This document shows, in pieces, positions 33,197 to 48,119 of a stretch of DNA of 64,000 bases (position 1 is its first letter; each line of letters begins with the position of its first letter). The notes under the pieces were generated by a model. The model searched no databases, was not told the DNA's origin, and worked only from the letters and a program-made list of their open reading frames with translations. The stretch is from positions 7,045,444 to 7,109,443 of the forward strand of contig OX442434.1 of NCBI GenBank assembly GCA_949361645.1, in the 5' to 3' direction. Both the position numbers and the translations under genes were made by a program. Source of the DNA: Spongilla lacustris. Taxonomy: Eukaryota; Porifera; Demospongiae; Spongillida; Spongillidae.

Positions 33197-34387
33197 ACCC
33201 TGTCTCATCGAAATGCATCAAGCTCGGTCGCGCTCAGCGTCGCTTTCGACTCTTGCCGGCAAGTTATGAATTATGCGTACACGCATGCATGGCCAATAAT
33301 TGCCAGCGACGAACACCGTGCTCGATTCGCTAAATAGTCATATATGTCACATACAAAGACGCGCGTTTAAGCCCGGACACGAAAGCACCGCCCCCACTGT
33401 GACGTCACACGAGCCAAAACGTTTTACTGTCCGACACTCGAGAACAGCTGGTGCTTGGCGTTGGCACAGCCGAACTCTGCAGACAAAGATCTATCGGCCA
33501 AGGGGTTTTTTTAGGTCGTGGGACCGCGAGTCTCTATACGCCTACCACCATCTTGGATCTCCACGACTGTAAGGCTCACGCTCGAAAGGAACCCTTCGGG
33601 CTACGTGGAACCGCCACTAAAGCTAGCCCACCCGATTTTTGTCGCTCTACCGTACTCGTATGGCTAGCAGTGCTGACTAGAAGTTGTCATGAAATCATTA
33701 CTGGTATAGGGCAATGTATGGGACTGCATAATTATTAACTCATTTCAACCCAGCCGCTAGAATGTACAGTACTATCTTTAGAAGCCTCACGTGCATCCTA
33801 AGAAACGACGTAGACGCCTATCCGGGCCGCGCACGTCCGTAGATCCATCTACTTAGTGTCCGTATATGTATTTCCCCGCCCCCCCTTACGCGTATCTTTT
33901 ACAATTGTGTTGTGCTATGACTTTATGCCTGGGCTACCCTAAGCCCAACTCATGTTTGTTGTGGTTTGTCATGTACACGGTGTAGCGCCGCCGTGTCGAC
34001 TCGAGATAAAATAAAATAAAAACAAGCGGCTATGTCGCTCGTACCGTATATCCATTTCAACTAAATCATTCCTTCATCTTCCGTGCATGCCGCTTTACTG
34101 CCCGACGCCCCTAATCCCGCACCCCATTCCTTGCTGCCCCCCCCCCCCCCCCCCCCCCTGTTTGAATAACCGGTCGGATACTGCAACGGCTAGGTGCCTC
34201 GTACCGTATATCCATTTCAACAAAATCATTCCTTCATTACTCATGCCTCAACTGGTGCAATTTCTAAAAATAAATTGCACCAATGGATATCGCGCGTTCG
34301 ACGCTTCCACGCAATCGTAATATATCCTACAGACGCCACTTTTGCATTCGTTTGCTTTCTTCTGCAACGTAGATTCTATAATACTAC

Positions 34388-36301
34388 ATGGAAAGGGTTC
34401 AAAGTGTCTTAGAACCACAGCCTGGACCTTGTCTCCGAAAGCGTCCCCGCCGGGAAGCGCTACAACTCCGCCTTGCTGATTTTCCTGCAGTGCAGCGGCA
34501 AATGGCACAACTTAAGGCTCACTTGCAAGAACCATTGTCCGAAACGCGGCAAACGGAACCACTTGCTAATATTACCGTCCAGGCTACTCAGCGACGTCTC
34601 TTGAGTACGTATATATATATATGCATGCAGTGATATATCTATACCCACGTCCCATGCAGCTTTCTTGGGATACTTGCGCAGCAAACTGCCTGCAGGCGGT
34701 ACTACTGAACCAGACCTTATTCAAGTGTCCAATGCCGATCTGTTGAGACAATTTCTCAAATTCATGGAGGTTATCGCGTCTCTGTTCTATATATATAATG
34801 TGTGCTTTACTTTATCCTTATTTTGGACTTGTAGGACGAACGAGGCTCTGCTGCAGGAACTCTTTCCTGTTACTGCCAATCTTTTTTGCACGCCCTAAAC
34901 TTTCTGAGATCAGAGGGCGACTGTTCCGTTACTATTAGGCACTGGTTGACTACCTATCAGAAGGCAGCTAATCGTCAGAGGGACGTATCGTGGCAAAGGT
35001 TGAAGGCTAAAGGCGAGTACTATAATTATTATATGGCATGGATTTTTATATACTTTCATGTTGGTAATTTTATACATTAGGGAAGTGGCTAGTATGGAAG
35101 GAAATTTTGGACGTTTTGAAGCTGCAGAGGGAACTATATGAATCCGCTGGGTCCACGTTCGCCAAGGCGTGGGAGTCACAGAAATTCACGGTTCTTTTGA
35201 TGTACTGCGCTATACCACCGGCGAGGGGACGCGAGTACAGAGAACTCCGGTTCACATTCACCGAAGAGGACCTTCAGCTCTGGGAACCCGACAGCACCCA
35301 GTCAAACTGGCTGCTGTTGAGCGGCAACCACTCGCGCGGTTTGCTGTACGTCGGAGCGCACAAGACGTACAGGCATATTGGAGTGCAGCGTATAGAATTG
35401 TCCGCCGATGGCTCCACTAACGTGCTTCTGGAACAGTTAGTGGCCTTTGTGTGTAGAGACAGACCAGCTCTGCTCCAAGGACGCACCCCACAAGACTTTC
35501 TCTTCCTGGTAAGTATATAATTTATACATAATGATTATAATTATGTATATAAAAACTGTATAATAGCTTTTAGTGTTTTTTTTGTTTGTTGTTTTGTTTT
35601 TTTTTAAACAGAACCACGAAGGTCACCCCTACGCAACTTCAGATAGCTGGACAAAATATATACAGTCTATTTTCTTGCAGCACAAAGACGTGTCGATATC
35701 AACCAACACAATTAGAGCATCGTACGTCACACACCTTCTGTCTGGAGACGACGGCGTACCAGAACACGTACTCGTACAAGCGGCCAGGGCCATGAGACAT
35801 AGTAGGAAGGAACAATGCCGCACTTATGACAAGAGAACGTCGTCCGACAAGGTCGCGTTCGCCGTGGACCTTTCTGCGACACAGGCTTCATCTGCACTAG
35901 GAATCGCGGCGGGACCATCCACGTCGTCCCGGAAGGCCTCCAAAAAAAAAAAATGCAAGCTGCCCCCTTCTGTGGGCGACATTGTCGCCCTAGCTGAAGA
36001 CGCTTCCACCAGAGAACATCCAGTCATCTTGCTCGGAAAGGTGTTAAGGATATACCCGGATAGCCGGGAGGTACTGCTCGCCCATCTCAAACAGGTGGAA
36101 AAGAGCAGGAAATCCAGGCCCGACTACAAAATCACAGCGGGAAGGGACGCCTGGGTGGAAGGCTTCGACTCGCTCGTCTTCCCCATTGACATCGCCTACG
36201 ATACAGCTAGAGGCGTTTACTCTCTCCGGACGCCAGTGCGTGACATTCATGATCATGTGTTCGATGGTCAGGATTCGACGGATTCGACGGATTCGGACTG
36301 A
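34388..36301 (+). CDS. Crypton-like tyrosine recombinase, intact copy
   Basis: Exons 34388-34604, 34660-34769, 34835-35012, 35081-35508 and 35612-36301 join in frame to 540 residues. The third intron starts with GC (GCGAGT), a GC-AG intron; the second donor is weak. Catalytic residues of the tyrosine-recombinase fold can be placed: Arg217 in PPARGREYREL, a Lys in the strand LYVGAHKTY, Arg346 in TNTIRASYVTH, His374 in MRHSR and Tyr383 in CRTYDKR. After a Ser- and Lys-rich linker the C-terminus (VGDIVALAEDAS, GKVLRIYPDSREVLLAHL) resembles a small beta-barrel, possibly reader-like. Such enzymes cut and rejoin DNA through a phosphotyrosine without needing homology beyond a short crossover site. 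All key residues are present. The Crypton-like label rests on a spliced eukaryotic recombinase without reverse transcriptase. Confidence 0.75.
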
Positions 36302-36749
36302 TTCCCCCCCTCTTAATGACAATACGATTTACTTCACGCCTTTCAATAATTTTGTATAATTAATTCATGTTTACCACGGACACACAAAAAAGTTCTCATA
36401 TATTCTTCTCCTTGTTCTCCCCTGCACATATAGAAAGGGAAATGCCTTGGGTGGGTGTGGTCACATGGCTATCACGTGTGTGTCACACAGGACGGTGGGC
36501 GTGGCTGTGTTGCCTAGGAAACCTCCCGTTAAGGAATCACTGTGTAAATAGAATGGCCGCCATATTATTTCAATCAGGACATTTATTTGCACATAAAAAT
36601 GGCAGTTACATCCACCCTAAAATGAACTTACACACACACACACACACACACTCACATACACACAGACACACACACACAAACTCACACTATATATATATAT
36701 TCAATTAATTGTACAGAGTGTATCGTTAATCAATTCCCTTACATGTATG

Positions 36750-36789
<40 letters not shown>

Positions 36790-37177
36790 CTACCACATAA
36801 TACAGCTGGTGTGGTCACGTGGTGCAGGATAAAATGGCCAACACATTATACCACTTAGATATATGCTCACTACCAGTCAAGAGGGATTTTTAGCAACATG
36901 GACCCTGGGCACACAGGGCGGCTTTTATCAAAACAGGGTGGGTAGGAGATAGTGGTTTATGCATATATAATACAGCCGCCCTGTTTTGGCAATAGTCGAA
37001 ACCCGTATCCCACAAGTAGAATACATAGCATACATAGGGTGTCTGTCGGTGATCTGTGCAGAGCCAGGGGAGGCCATCAGAGGCACTGCAGCGCATAGGA
37101 GTGGCATACATGGAGTGTCTGTCTGTGAGCCAGGGGAGGCAATCGGAGGCACTGCAGCACATAGGAGTGGCATACAT

Positions 37178-37209
<32 letters not shown>

Positions 37210-37238
37210 GATAAAATTATTTGATTGGTGCTTAATGT
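36302..37238. other. 3' region of recombinase arm
   Basis: Contains (CA)n at 36632-36680, (TA)n, (GT)n at 36747-36788 and 37172-37209, and a doubled segment of about 70 bp (CAGGGGAGGCAATCGGAGGC-type) near 37055-37175. No gene. Confidence 0.6.
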
Positions 37239-40099
<2,861 letters not shown>

Positions 40100-41719
40100 A
40101 TGTCGTCGCCGGATTTTGTGATAGCGTTTTTTTCAAAACTGCTCGAGACCTTACAGACCTTGTCCGCGAATGCTGCTCAACAGACCCTGCGGGGTATCAT
40201 GGACGAGTTGGCAAGATTGATGGCGTCTTACTCTACATCAACTGGTCATTATAACCATTATTTAATTCATATGATTTTTATAGTTTTACATTGCTGTTTT
40301 CCTTCTCCACTAGCTGCTTCCCATGCAGCACTGCTACAAGGACCATCACCGTCCACCGGTACATTACTGTGCATGTACACAACACTCGGCAAACTAAATT
40401 ACTCCTTCTCCTACAGCTAGCCAAACACCACCACGTCTTGACACCTTCCCACCATCACAGCCAACATTGACTGGTACGTGATACTGTGCACATTGTACAT
40501 GTAATATAGTACAGTTGACAACTTTAGCAAACTTACATTCCTTTTAACACAGGTAGTGTGTGCATGCACATATGGGGGGGGCATTGTATACATACATGTA
40601 CTGACTGATCACAAAAATAATTGTTTTTGTACAGCAGCTGGTCCTACTTCTCCTCCTGCCCCACCCCGCCAAACAACAGCCTTTACGATGCCCAGGCCCC
40701 CTAGAACAGATGGTCCCAGAGCCACCGCTACCAGACCCCGTAGGCGTAGGACACACCGTAGGACAGTCAGGCACAGGATCACCTCCAGCGCCGCTGGCAA
40801 CCTTACCCTGGACCGTGCCTTTTTGGTGGCTAAAACAGACACCTTGATTGATAGAGGTGTCACCGATCACCCTGAGTGGATTCAGGGCCTCATGACCCAC
40901 CTCCAAACGAGGGTTCACCCCTTTAGCAACCAGGTGGCAGAGATGCTGGATGGGTGTGACACTCCACGTCCCGCCAATGCCCGGGAAGTGATGGTGCAGG
41001 TCACCTCACTTCTGACACTCCCCAACGTTGTCAGGGCATTGGCGTGGAGAAAGATTGGTGGGCTTCTCCTCTCCCTACCCGGCCAATTGGGGGATGCCGA
41101 GACAATAAGTAAAGAGAGTTCTTCCCAGAAGAACTCTCTTTACCAAGAACTAGCCACTGACTGCGGGTGTGCCAGGTGCACAACGTCTCTGGGTGATTCC
41201 ACCCGTCCACCTTGCGCAACAGTCCAGTTTACCTTCAAGGTGGTCCAACAGCAATTCACCAACGTAACCAAAAGCCACCTTGAAGGGTGCAAAGGGCTGT
41301 TTCGCAGGGTGCACACCCACTCACCCCTGATGTGCTCGGGTCTTGTGCCTCCCACGTCAATAAAGCGGTTTGTGGCCCATGCCAATCCACTTCCCAACAA
41401 CGTGGCAGATGCCCCTTTAAGCCCCCCTCCTGCCCATAACGTGGCAGATGCCCCTTTAAGCCCTCCCCCCCCCACCACCACCATAACAGAGCCAGATGCC
41501 TTCCCACCCACCACTATAACAGAGCCAGTTTCCCTCCCACCCACCACCACCACCACCGCCGCCACATTAAGCACCAATCAAATAATTTTATCCACACACA
41601 CACACACACACACACCCTATGTATGCCACTCCTATGTGCTGCAGTGCCTCCGATTGCCTCCCCTGGCTCACAGACAGACACTCCATGTATGCCACTCCTA
41701 TGCGCTGCAGTGCCTCTGA
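40100..41719 (+). CDS. Unknown spliced gene in centre of IR2
   Basis: Exons 40100-40244, 40314-40358, 40417-40473 and 40635 onward join in frame, every intron phase 1, giving about 443 residues if the frame runs to 41719. It starts MSSPDFVIAFFSKLLETLQT, an amphipathic N-terminus; two short exons encode Pro/Ser/Thr linkers. Exon 4 has an Arg-rich patch (RPRRRRTHRRTVRHR), a conserved-looking globular part (RAFLVAKTDTLIDRGVTDHP to VVRALAWRKIGGLLLSLPG), a Cys cluster (CGCARC), then repeats of NVADAPLSPPP and TITEP. The last ~50 codons enter the inverted arm and its CA repeat, so the true end is uncertain. Family not recognised. Its place beside recombinase relics suggests a second gene of the element, perhaps a basic DNA-binding accessory; that is inference. 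Confidence 0.55.
41109..41143. repeat. Perfect 15-bp hairpin inside coding exon
   Basis: GTAAAGAGAGTTCTT, loop CCCAG, then the exact reverse complement. It keeps the reading frame open (SKESSSQKNSLYQ). Confidence 0.93.
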
Positions 41720-42006
41720 TGGCCTCCCCTGGCTCTGCACAGATCACCGACAGACACCCTATGTATGCTATGTATTCTACTTGTGGGATACGGGTTTCGA
41801 CTATTGCCAAAACAGGGCGGCTGTATTATATATGCATAAACCACTATCTCCTACCCACCCTGTTTTGATAAAAGCCGCCCTGTGTGCCCAGGGTCCATGT
41901 TGCTAAAAATCCCTCTTGACTGGTAGTGAGCATATATCTAAGTGGTATAATGTGTTGGCCATTTTATCCTGCACCACGTGACCACACCAGCTGTATTATG
42001 TGGTAG

Positions 42007-42044
<38 letters not shown>

Positions 42045-45000
42045 CATACATGTAAGGGAATTGATTAACGATACACTCTGTACAATTAATTGAATATATA
42101 TATATAGTGTGAGTTTGTGTGTGTGTGTCTGTGTGTATGTGAGTGTGTGTGTGTGTGTGTGTGTAAGTTCATTTTAGGGTGGATGTAACTGCCATTTTTA
42201 TGTGCAAATAAATGTCCTGATTGAAATAATATGGCGGCCATTCTATTTACACAGTGATTCCTTAACGGGAGGTTTCCTAGGCAACACAGCCACGCCCACC
42301 GTCCTGTGTGACACACACGTGATAGCCATGTGACCACACCCACCCAAGGCATTTCCCTTTCTATATGTGCAGGGGAGAACAAGGAGAAGAATATATGAGA
42401 ACTTTTTTGTGTGTCCGTGGTAAACATGAATTAATTATACAAAATTATTGAAAGGCGTGAAGTAAATCGTATTGTCATTAAGAGGGGGGGAATCAGTCCG
42501 AATCCGTCGAATCCGTCGAATCCTGACCATCGAACACATGATCATGAATGTCACGCACTGGCGTCCGGAGAGAGTAAACGCCTCTAGCTGTATCGTAGGC
42601 GATGTCAATGGGGAAGACGAGCGAGTCGAAGCCTTCCACCCAGGCGTCCCTTCCCGCTGTGATTTTGTAGTCGGGCCTGGATTTCCTGCTCTTTTCCACC
42701 TGTTTGAGATGGGCGAGCAGTACCTCCCGGCTATCCGGGTATATCCTTAACACCTTTCCGAGCAAGATGACTGGATGTTCTCTGGTGGAAGCGTCTTCAG
42801 CTAGGGCGACAATGTCGCCCACAGAAGGGGGCAGCTTGCATTTTTTTTTTTTGGAGGCCTTCCGGGACGACGTGGATGGTCCCGCCGCGATTCCTAGTGC
42901 AGATGAAGCCTGTGTCGCAGAAAGGTCCACGGCGAACGCGACCTTGTCGGACGACGTTCTCTTGTCATAAGTGCGGCATTGTTCCTTCCTACTATGTCTC
43001 ATGGCCCTGGCCGCTTGTACGAGTACGTGTTCTGGTACGCCGTCGTCTCCAGACAGAAGGTGTGTGACGTACGATGCTCTAATTGTGTTGGTTGATATCG
43101 ACACGTCTTTGTGCTGCAAGAAAATAGACTGTATATATTTTGTCCAGCTATCTGAAGTTGCGTAGGGGTGACCTTCGTGGTTCTGTTTAAAAAAAAACAA
43201 AACAACAAACAAAAAAAACACTAAAAGCTATTATACAGTTTTTATATACATAATTATAATCATTATGTATAAATTATATACTTACCAGGAAGAGAAAGTC
43301 TTGTGGGGTGCGTCCTTGGAGCAGAGCTGGTCTGTCTCTACACACAAAGGCCACTAACTGTTCCAGAAGCACGTTAGTGGAGCCATCGGCGGACAATTCT
43401 ATACGCTGCACTCCAATATGCCTGTACGTCTTGTGCGCTCCGACGTACAGCAAACCGCGCGAGTGGTTGCCGCTCAACAGCAGCCAGTTTGACTGGGTGC
43501 TGTCGGGTTCCCAGAGCTGAAGGTCCTCTTCGGTGAATGTGAACCGGAGTTCTCTGTACTCGCGTCCCCTCGCCGGTGGTATAGCGCAGTACATCAAAAG
43601 AACCGTGAATTTCTGTGACTCCCACGCCTTGGCGAACGTGCATGGACCCAGCGGATTCATATAGTTCCCTCTGCAGCTTCAAAACGTCCAAAATTTCCTT
43701 CCATACTAGCCACTTCCCTAATGTATAAAATTACCAACATGAAAGTATATAAAAATCCATGCCATATAATAATTATAGTACTCGCCTTTAGCCTTCAACC
43801 TTTGCCACGATACGTCCCTCTGACGATTAGCTGCCTTCTGATAGGTAGTCAACCAGTGCCTAATAGTAACGGAACAGTCGCCCTCTGATCTCAGAAAGTT
43901 TAGGGCGTGCAAAAAAGATTGGCAGTAACAGGAAAGAGTTCCTGCAGCAGAGCCTCGTTCGTCCTATACAAGTCCAAAATAAGGATAAAGTAAAGCACAC
44001 ATTATATATAGAACAGAGACGCGATAACCTCCATGAATTTGAGAAATTGTCTCAACAGATCGGCATTGGACACTTGAATAAGGTCTGGTTCAGTAGTACC
44101 GCCTGCAGGCAGTTTGCTGCGCAAGTATCCCAAGAAAGCTGCATGGGACGTGGGTATAGATATATCACTGCATGCATATATATATACGTACTCAAGAGAC
44201 GTCGCTGAGTTGCCTGGACGGTAATATTAGCAAGTGGTTCCGTTTGCCGCGTTTCGGACAATGGTTCTTGCAAGTGAGCCTTAAGTTGTGCCATTTGCCG
44301 CTGCACTGCAGGAAAATCAGCAAGGCGGAGTTGTAGCGCTTCCCGGCGGGGACGCTTTCGGAGACAAGGTCCAGGCTGTGGTTCTAAGACACTTTGAACC
44401 CTTTCCATGTAGTATTATAGAATCTATACGTTGCAGAAGAAAGCAAACGAATGCAAAAGTGGCGTCTGTAGGATATATTACGATTGCGTGGAAGCGTCGA
44501 ACGCGACGCTGCGCGATATCCATTGGTGCAATTTATTTTTAGAAATTGCACCAGTTGAGGCATGAGTAATGAAGGAATGATTTTGTTGAAATGGATATAC
44601 GGTACGAGGCACCTAGCCGTTGCAATATCCGACCGGTTATTCAAACAGGGGGGGGGGGGGGGGCAGGGGGGCAGCAAGGAATGGGGTGCGGGATTAGGGG
44701 CGTCGGGCAGTAAAGCGGCATGCACGGAAGATGAAGGAATGATTTAGTTGAAATGGATATACGGTACGAGCGACATAGCCGCTTGTTTTTATTTTATTTT
44801 ATCTCGAGTCGACACGGCGGCGCTACACCGTGTACATGACAAACCACAACAAACATGAGTTGGGCTTAGGGTAGCCCAGGCATAAAGTCATAGCACAACA
44901 CAATTGTCGACGCGTAAGGGGGGGCGGGGAAATACATATACGGACACTAAGTAGATGGATCTACGGACGTGCGCGGCCCGGATAGGCGTCTACGTCGTCA

Positions 45001-45617
45001 ATAATAATTTCTTAGGATGCACGTGAGGCTTCTAAAGATAGTACTGTACAGCCTAGCGGCTGGGTTGAAATGAGTTAATAATTATGCAGTCCCATACATT
45101 GCCCCATACCAGTAATGATATTCATGACAACTTCTAGTCAGCACTGCTAGCCGTACGAGTACTGTAGAGCGACAAAAATCGGGTGGGCTAGCTTCAGTGG
45201 CGGTTCCACGTAGCCTGAAGGGTTCCTTTCGAGCGTGAGCCTTACAGCCGTGGAGATCCAAGATGGTGGTAGGCGTATAGAGACTCGCGGTCCCACGACC
45301 TAAAAAAACCCCTTGGCCGATAGATCTTTGTCTGCAGAGTTCGGCTGTGCCAACGCCAAGCACCAGCTGTTCTCGAGTGTCGGACAGTAAAACGTTTTGG
45401 CTCGTGTGACGTCACAGTGGGGGCGGTGCTTTCGTGTCCGGGCTTAAACGCGCGTCTTTGTATGTGACATATATGACTATTTAGCGAATCGAGCACGGTG
45501 TTCGTCGCTGGCAATTATTGGCCATGCATGCGTGTACGCATAACTCATAACTTGCCGGCAAGAGTCGAAAGCGACGCTGAGCGCGACCGAGCTTGATGCA
45601 TTTCGATGAGACAGGGT
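41564..45617 (-). mobile_element. Tyrosine-recombinase element, right arm of IR2
   Basis: Inverted copy of 33197-37238 ending GAGACAGGGT, directly followed by CCCTAA repeats. Indels relative to the left arm include a 4-bp insertion in the recombinase gene, a 2-bp TA insertion near 44424, an extra ~10 bp near 44505 and local differences near 44905 and 45000. Confidence 0.75.
42493..44408 (-). pseudogene. Tyrosine recombinase, frameshifted copy
   Basis: Same exon structure as the left-arm gene in reverse (first exon 44408-44192, last exon from about 43182 to the stop at 42493). The exon carrying Arg217 has four extra bases at about 43640-43644 (CATG after GAACGTG), which breaks the frame at about codon 193, before all catalytic residues. 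The final exon with Arg, His and Tyr is intact. The copy is therefore inactive unless translation restarts. Divergence in only one arm shows the palindrome is not a simple assembly reflection. Confidence 0.75.
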
Positions 45618-45660
45618 CCCTAACCCTAACCCTAACCCCTAACCCTAACCCTAACCCTAA
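45618..45660 (-). repeat. Interstitial telomere repeat, (CCCTAA)7
   Basis: Seven repeats, one with an extra C, in the orientation of a left-hand chromosome end. It lies between the recombinase palindrome and the subtelomeric satellite, mirroring the TTAGGG tract at 33161. Confidence 0.98.
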
Positions 45661-47744
45661 GGCACAAAATTTTGGGGCCCACATGTATAGTAGGCCCATA
45701 CGTACAGTAGGCCCACACGTATTGTAGGCCCACAGTACATGTGGGCCTACTATACATGTGGGCCCACAGTACGTGTGGGCCTACAATACAGGTGGGCTTA
45801 CTATACAACTTATGCCCACAATACATCTTGGCCCGCAGTACATGAGGAATACATTATGGCCTAAAACACATATAGGCCCACAGTACATGTGAGACCAAAA
45901 TACATGAAGGCCTACTGGGCGTACTGTACATCTGGGCCTACTATACATGTGGGCCCCCAATACATGCGGGCCTACAATACATGTGGGCCTACAGTACATG
46001 TGGGCCTACAATACATGTGGGCCTACAAACATGTGGGCCTACTGAACATGTGGGTCTACTTTTCATGTGGACCCACCGTACATGGGGGGCCTAATATATA
46101 TGTGTGTCCAAAGAACATGTGGGCCCACAGTTGGCTCAGACGTACAATAGGCCCACCTGTATTGTAGGCCCACATGTATAGTAGGCCCACATGTATTGTG
46201 GGCCCTCATGTAGTGTGGGCCCACATGTATTGTGAGATCACAAATATAGTAGGCTCACATGTATTGTTGGCCCACATGTGCTTTGGGTGCACATTTAAGG
46301 TAGGCCCACTTGTTCAGTAGGCCCACATGTATTGTAGGCCCACATGTTTTGGGGGTATCCATTTGCTGGGGACCTACATGTATAGTAGTAGGCCCAGACA
46401 TACATTATGCCCATGTGTATTGTTGGCCCACATGTATTAGGGGCCCACATATATAGTAGGCCCACATGTATTGTGGGCCCACATGTACTATGGTCCATAT
46501 GTATTGAGGGCACACATGTCCTGTGGGCACACATATATAGTAAGCCCACATGTACTGTGCACCCATATGTATTGTGGGACCACATGTACATTAAGCCCAA
46601 ATGTTTTGTGGGCTCTCATGTATAGTAGGCCCACTATACATGTGGGCCTACTGTACATATTTTGGGCATAGTAGGCCCTCATACATTGTGGGCGTAGTAG
46701 GCCCACATAATTTGTGGGCGTAATAGGCCGACAAATATTGTAGTATATGTGGGCCCACCATACATTTTGGCCTACTGATCATGTGGGCCCAAAACACATG
46801 TTAACTTACTGTACATGTGGGCCTATAGTACGTCTGGACCTGCTATATATTTGGGTCCCCAATGCATGTGGAAGCCTACAATACATGTATGCCTACCGTA
46901 AATGTGGGCCTACTTTGCATGTGGGACCTCAAAACCTGTGTTCAAACTATACATGTGGGCCCACAGTACATGTGCTCCCACAATACATGTGGGCACAAAT
47001 AATTGTGGGTCTACTATGCATGTGGGTCTACTACACATGGTGACCCGCAATACATGTGGACCAAGTATACAAATGGGCCCACAGTATATGTGGGCCGACA
47101 ATTCATTTGGGCCTACTATAAATGTGGGCCCGGAATACATGTGGGCCCGGAATACATGTGGGCCTACAATCCATGTGGGCCTACTTTACGTGTAGGCCTA
47201 TTATACATGTAGGCCCCCAATACATGTATAGTAGGCTTGCATGTATTGTGGGCCCTCATGTACTGTGGTCTCACATGTATAGTGGGCCCACATGTACAGT
47301 AGCCCATATGGATAGTACGCGCGCATGTATGTTGGGCCCACATGTATAGTAGGCTTACATGTATTGTGGGCCCTCATGTACTGTGGACCCATATGTATAG
47401 TAAGTTAACATGTATTGTGGTCCCACATGTATAGTAGGCCCATGTATATGGTGGGACCACATGTACTGTGGGCCTACATATATTGTGGGCATGGTAGGCC
47501 CACATATGTTGTGGGCGTAATAGGCCCACATATAGTATTAGAAGCCCACATGTATAGTAGGCCCACATATACTGTGGACATGGTAGGCCCACGTATGTTG
47601 TGGGCGTAATAGTCCCACATATATTGTGGGCGTAGTAGGCCCACATATACAGTGGGCATAGTACGCCTGGATATATTGTGGGCGTAGTAAGCCCACATAT
47701 GCCCACACGTACAATAGGCCCACATGCATAATGAAAAGTACATT
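45661..47744. repeat. 17-bp subtelomeric satellite, segment 1
   Basis: Degenerate units of TTGTGGGCCCACATGTA, alternating with TAGTAGGCCCACATGTA. Orientation switches several times (reverse units TACATGTGGGCC). Open frames rich in Trp-Ala-Tyr, Gly-Pro and Thr-Cys are satellite translations, not genes. Confidence 0.95.
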
Positions 47745-48119
47745 CCCTCCCATTCATTCTAAATGGAAAAAGTTGACTATGTGACCATCAACTTGTAAAT
47801 CACGGACGGAAAACACAACAAGCCGCTGGTATAATTGAAAAATAGTACTTTTATATTCTCTATCAGAATTATGAATCGATTCGAACATTTCATAATAGGT
47901 ATGGCTTCCGTACGCAATTAAAAAGTGCGGCTTTATAACCCTATGCTATGTTCTTACACTAAAGGGTAATTGTTTATCATGCACCATAAGTACCGCTCCT
48001 GCAGGAGCCATAGAACCCTATGCTAATTTCTTACACTAAAGGTTGTTGTTTATCATAGTCCATCAGTACGGCTCCTGCAGGAGCCATTGTACCCAATGCT
48101 AAGTTCATGTACTAAGGGA
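47745..48119. other. Non-satellite island
   Basis: Contains one inverted copy of the ~185-bp repeat found at 55121-55830 and two ~75-bp units with the palindrome CTCCTGCAGGAG (GGCTCCTGCAGGAGCC in full form). No gene. Confidence 0.8.

Larger units (their letters stand above)
33197..37238 (+). mobile_element. Tyrosine-recombinase element, left arm of IR2
   Basis: The 4.04-kb arm comprises a GC-richer leader (33197-34387), the recombinase gene and a microsatellite-rich tail (36302-37238). It is repeated in inverse at 41564-45617, with a few small indels. The leader contains a poly-C run at 34137-34158 and no other gene. Confidence 0.75.

Noticed and set aside
33197..33740. rRNA or tRNA gene in the GC-rich leader of the recombinase arm
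   Set aside because: No tRNA box pattern or rRNA signature was recognised; the segment recurs only with the element.
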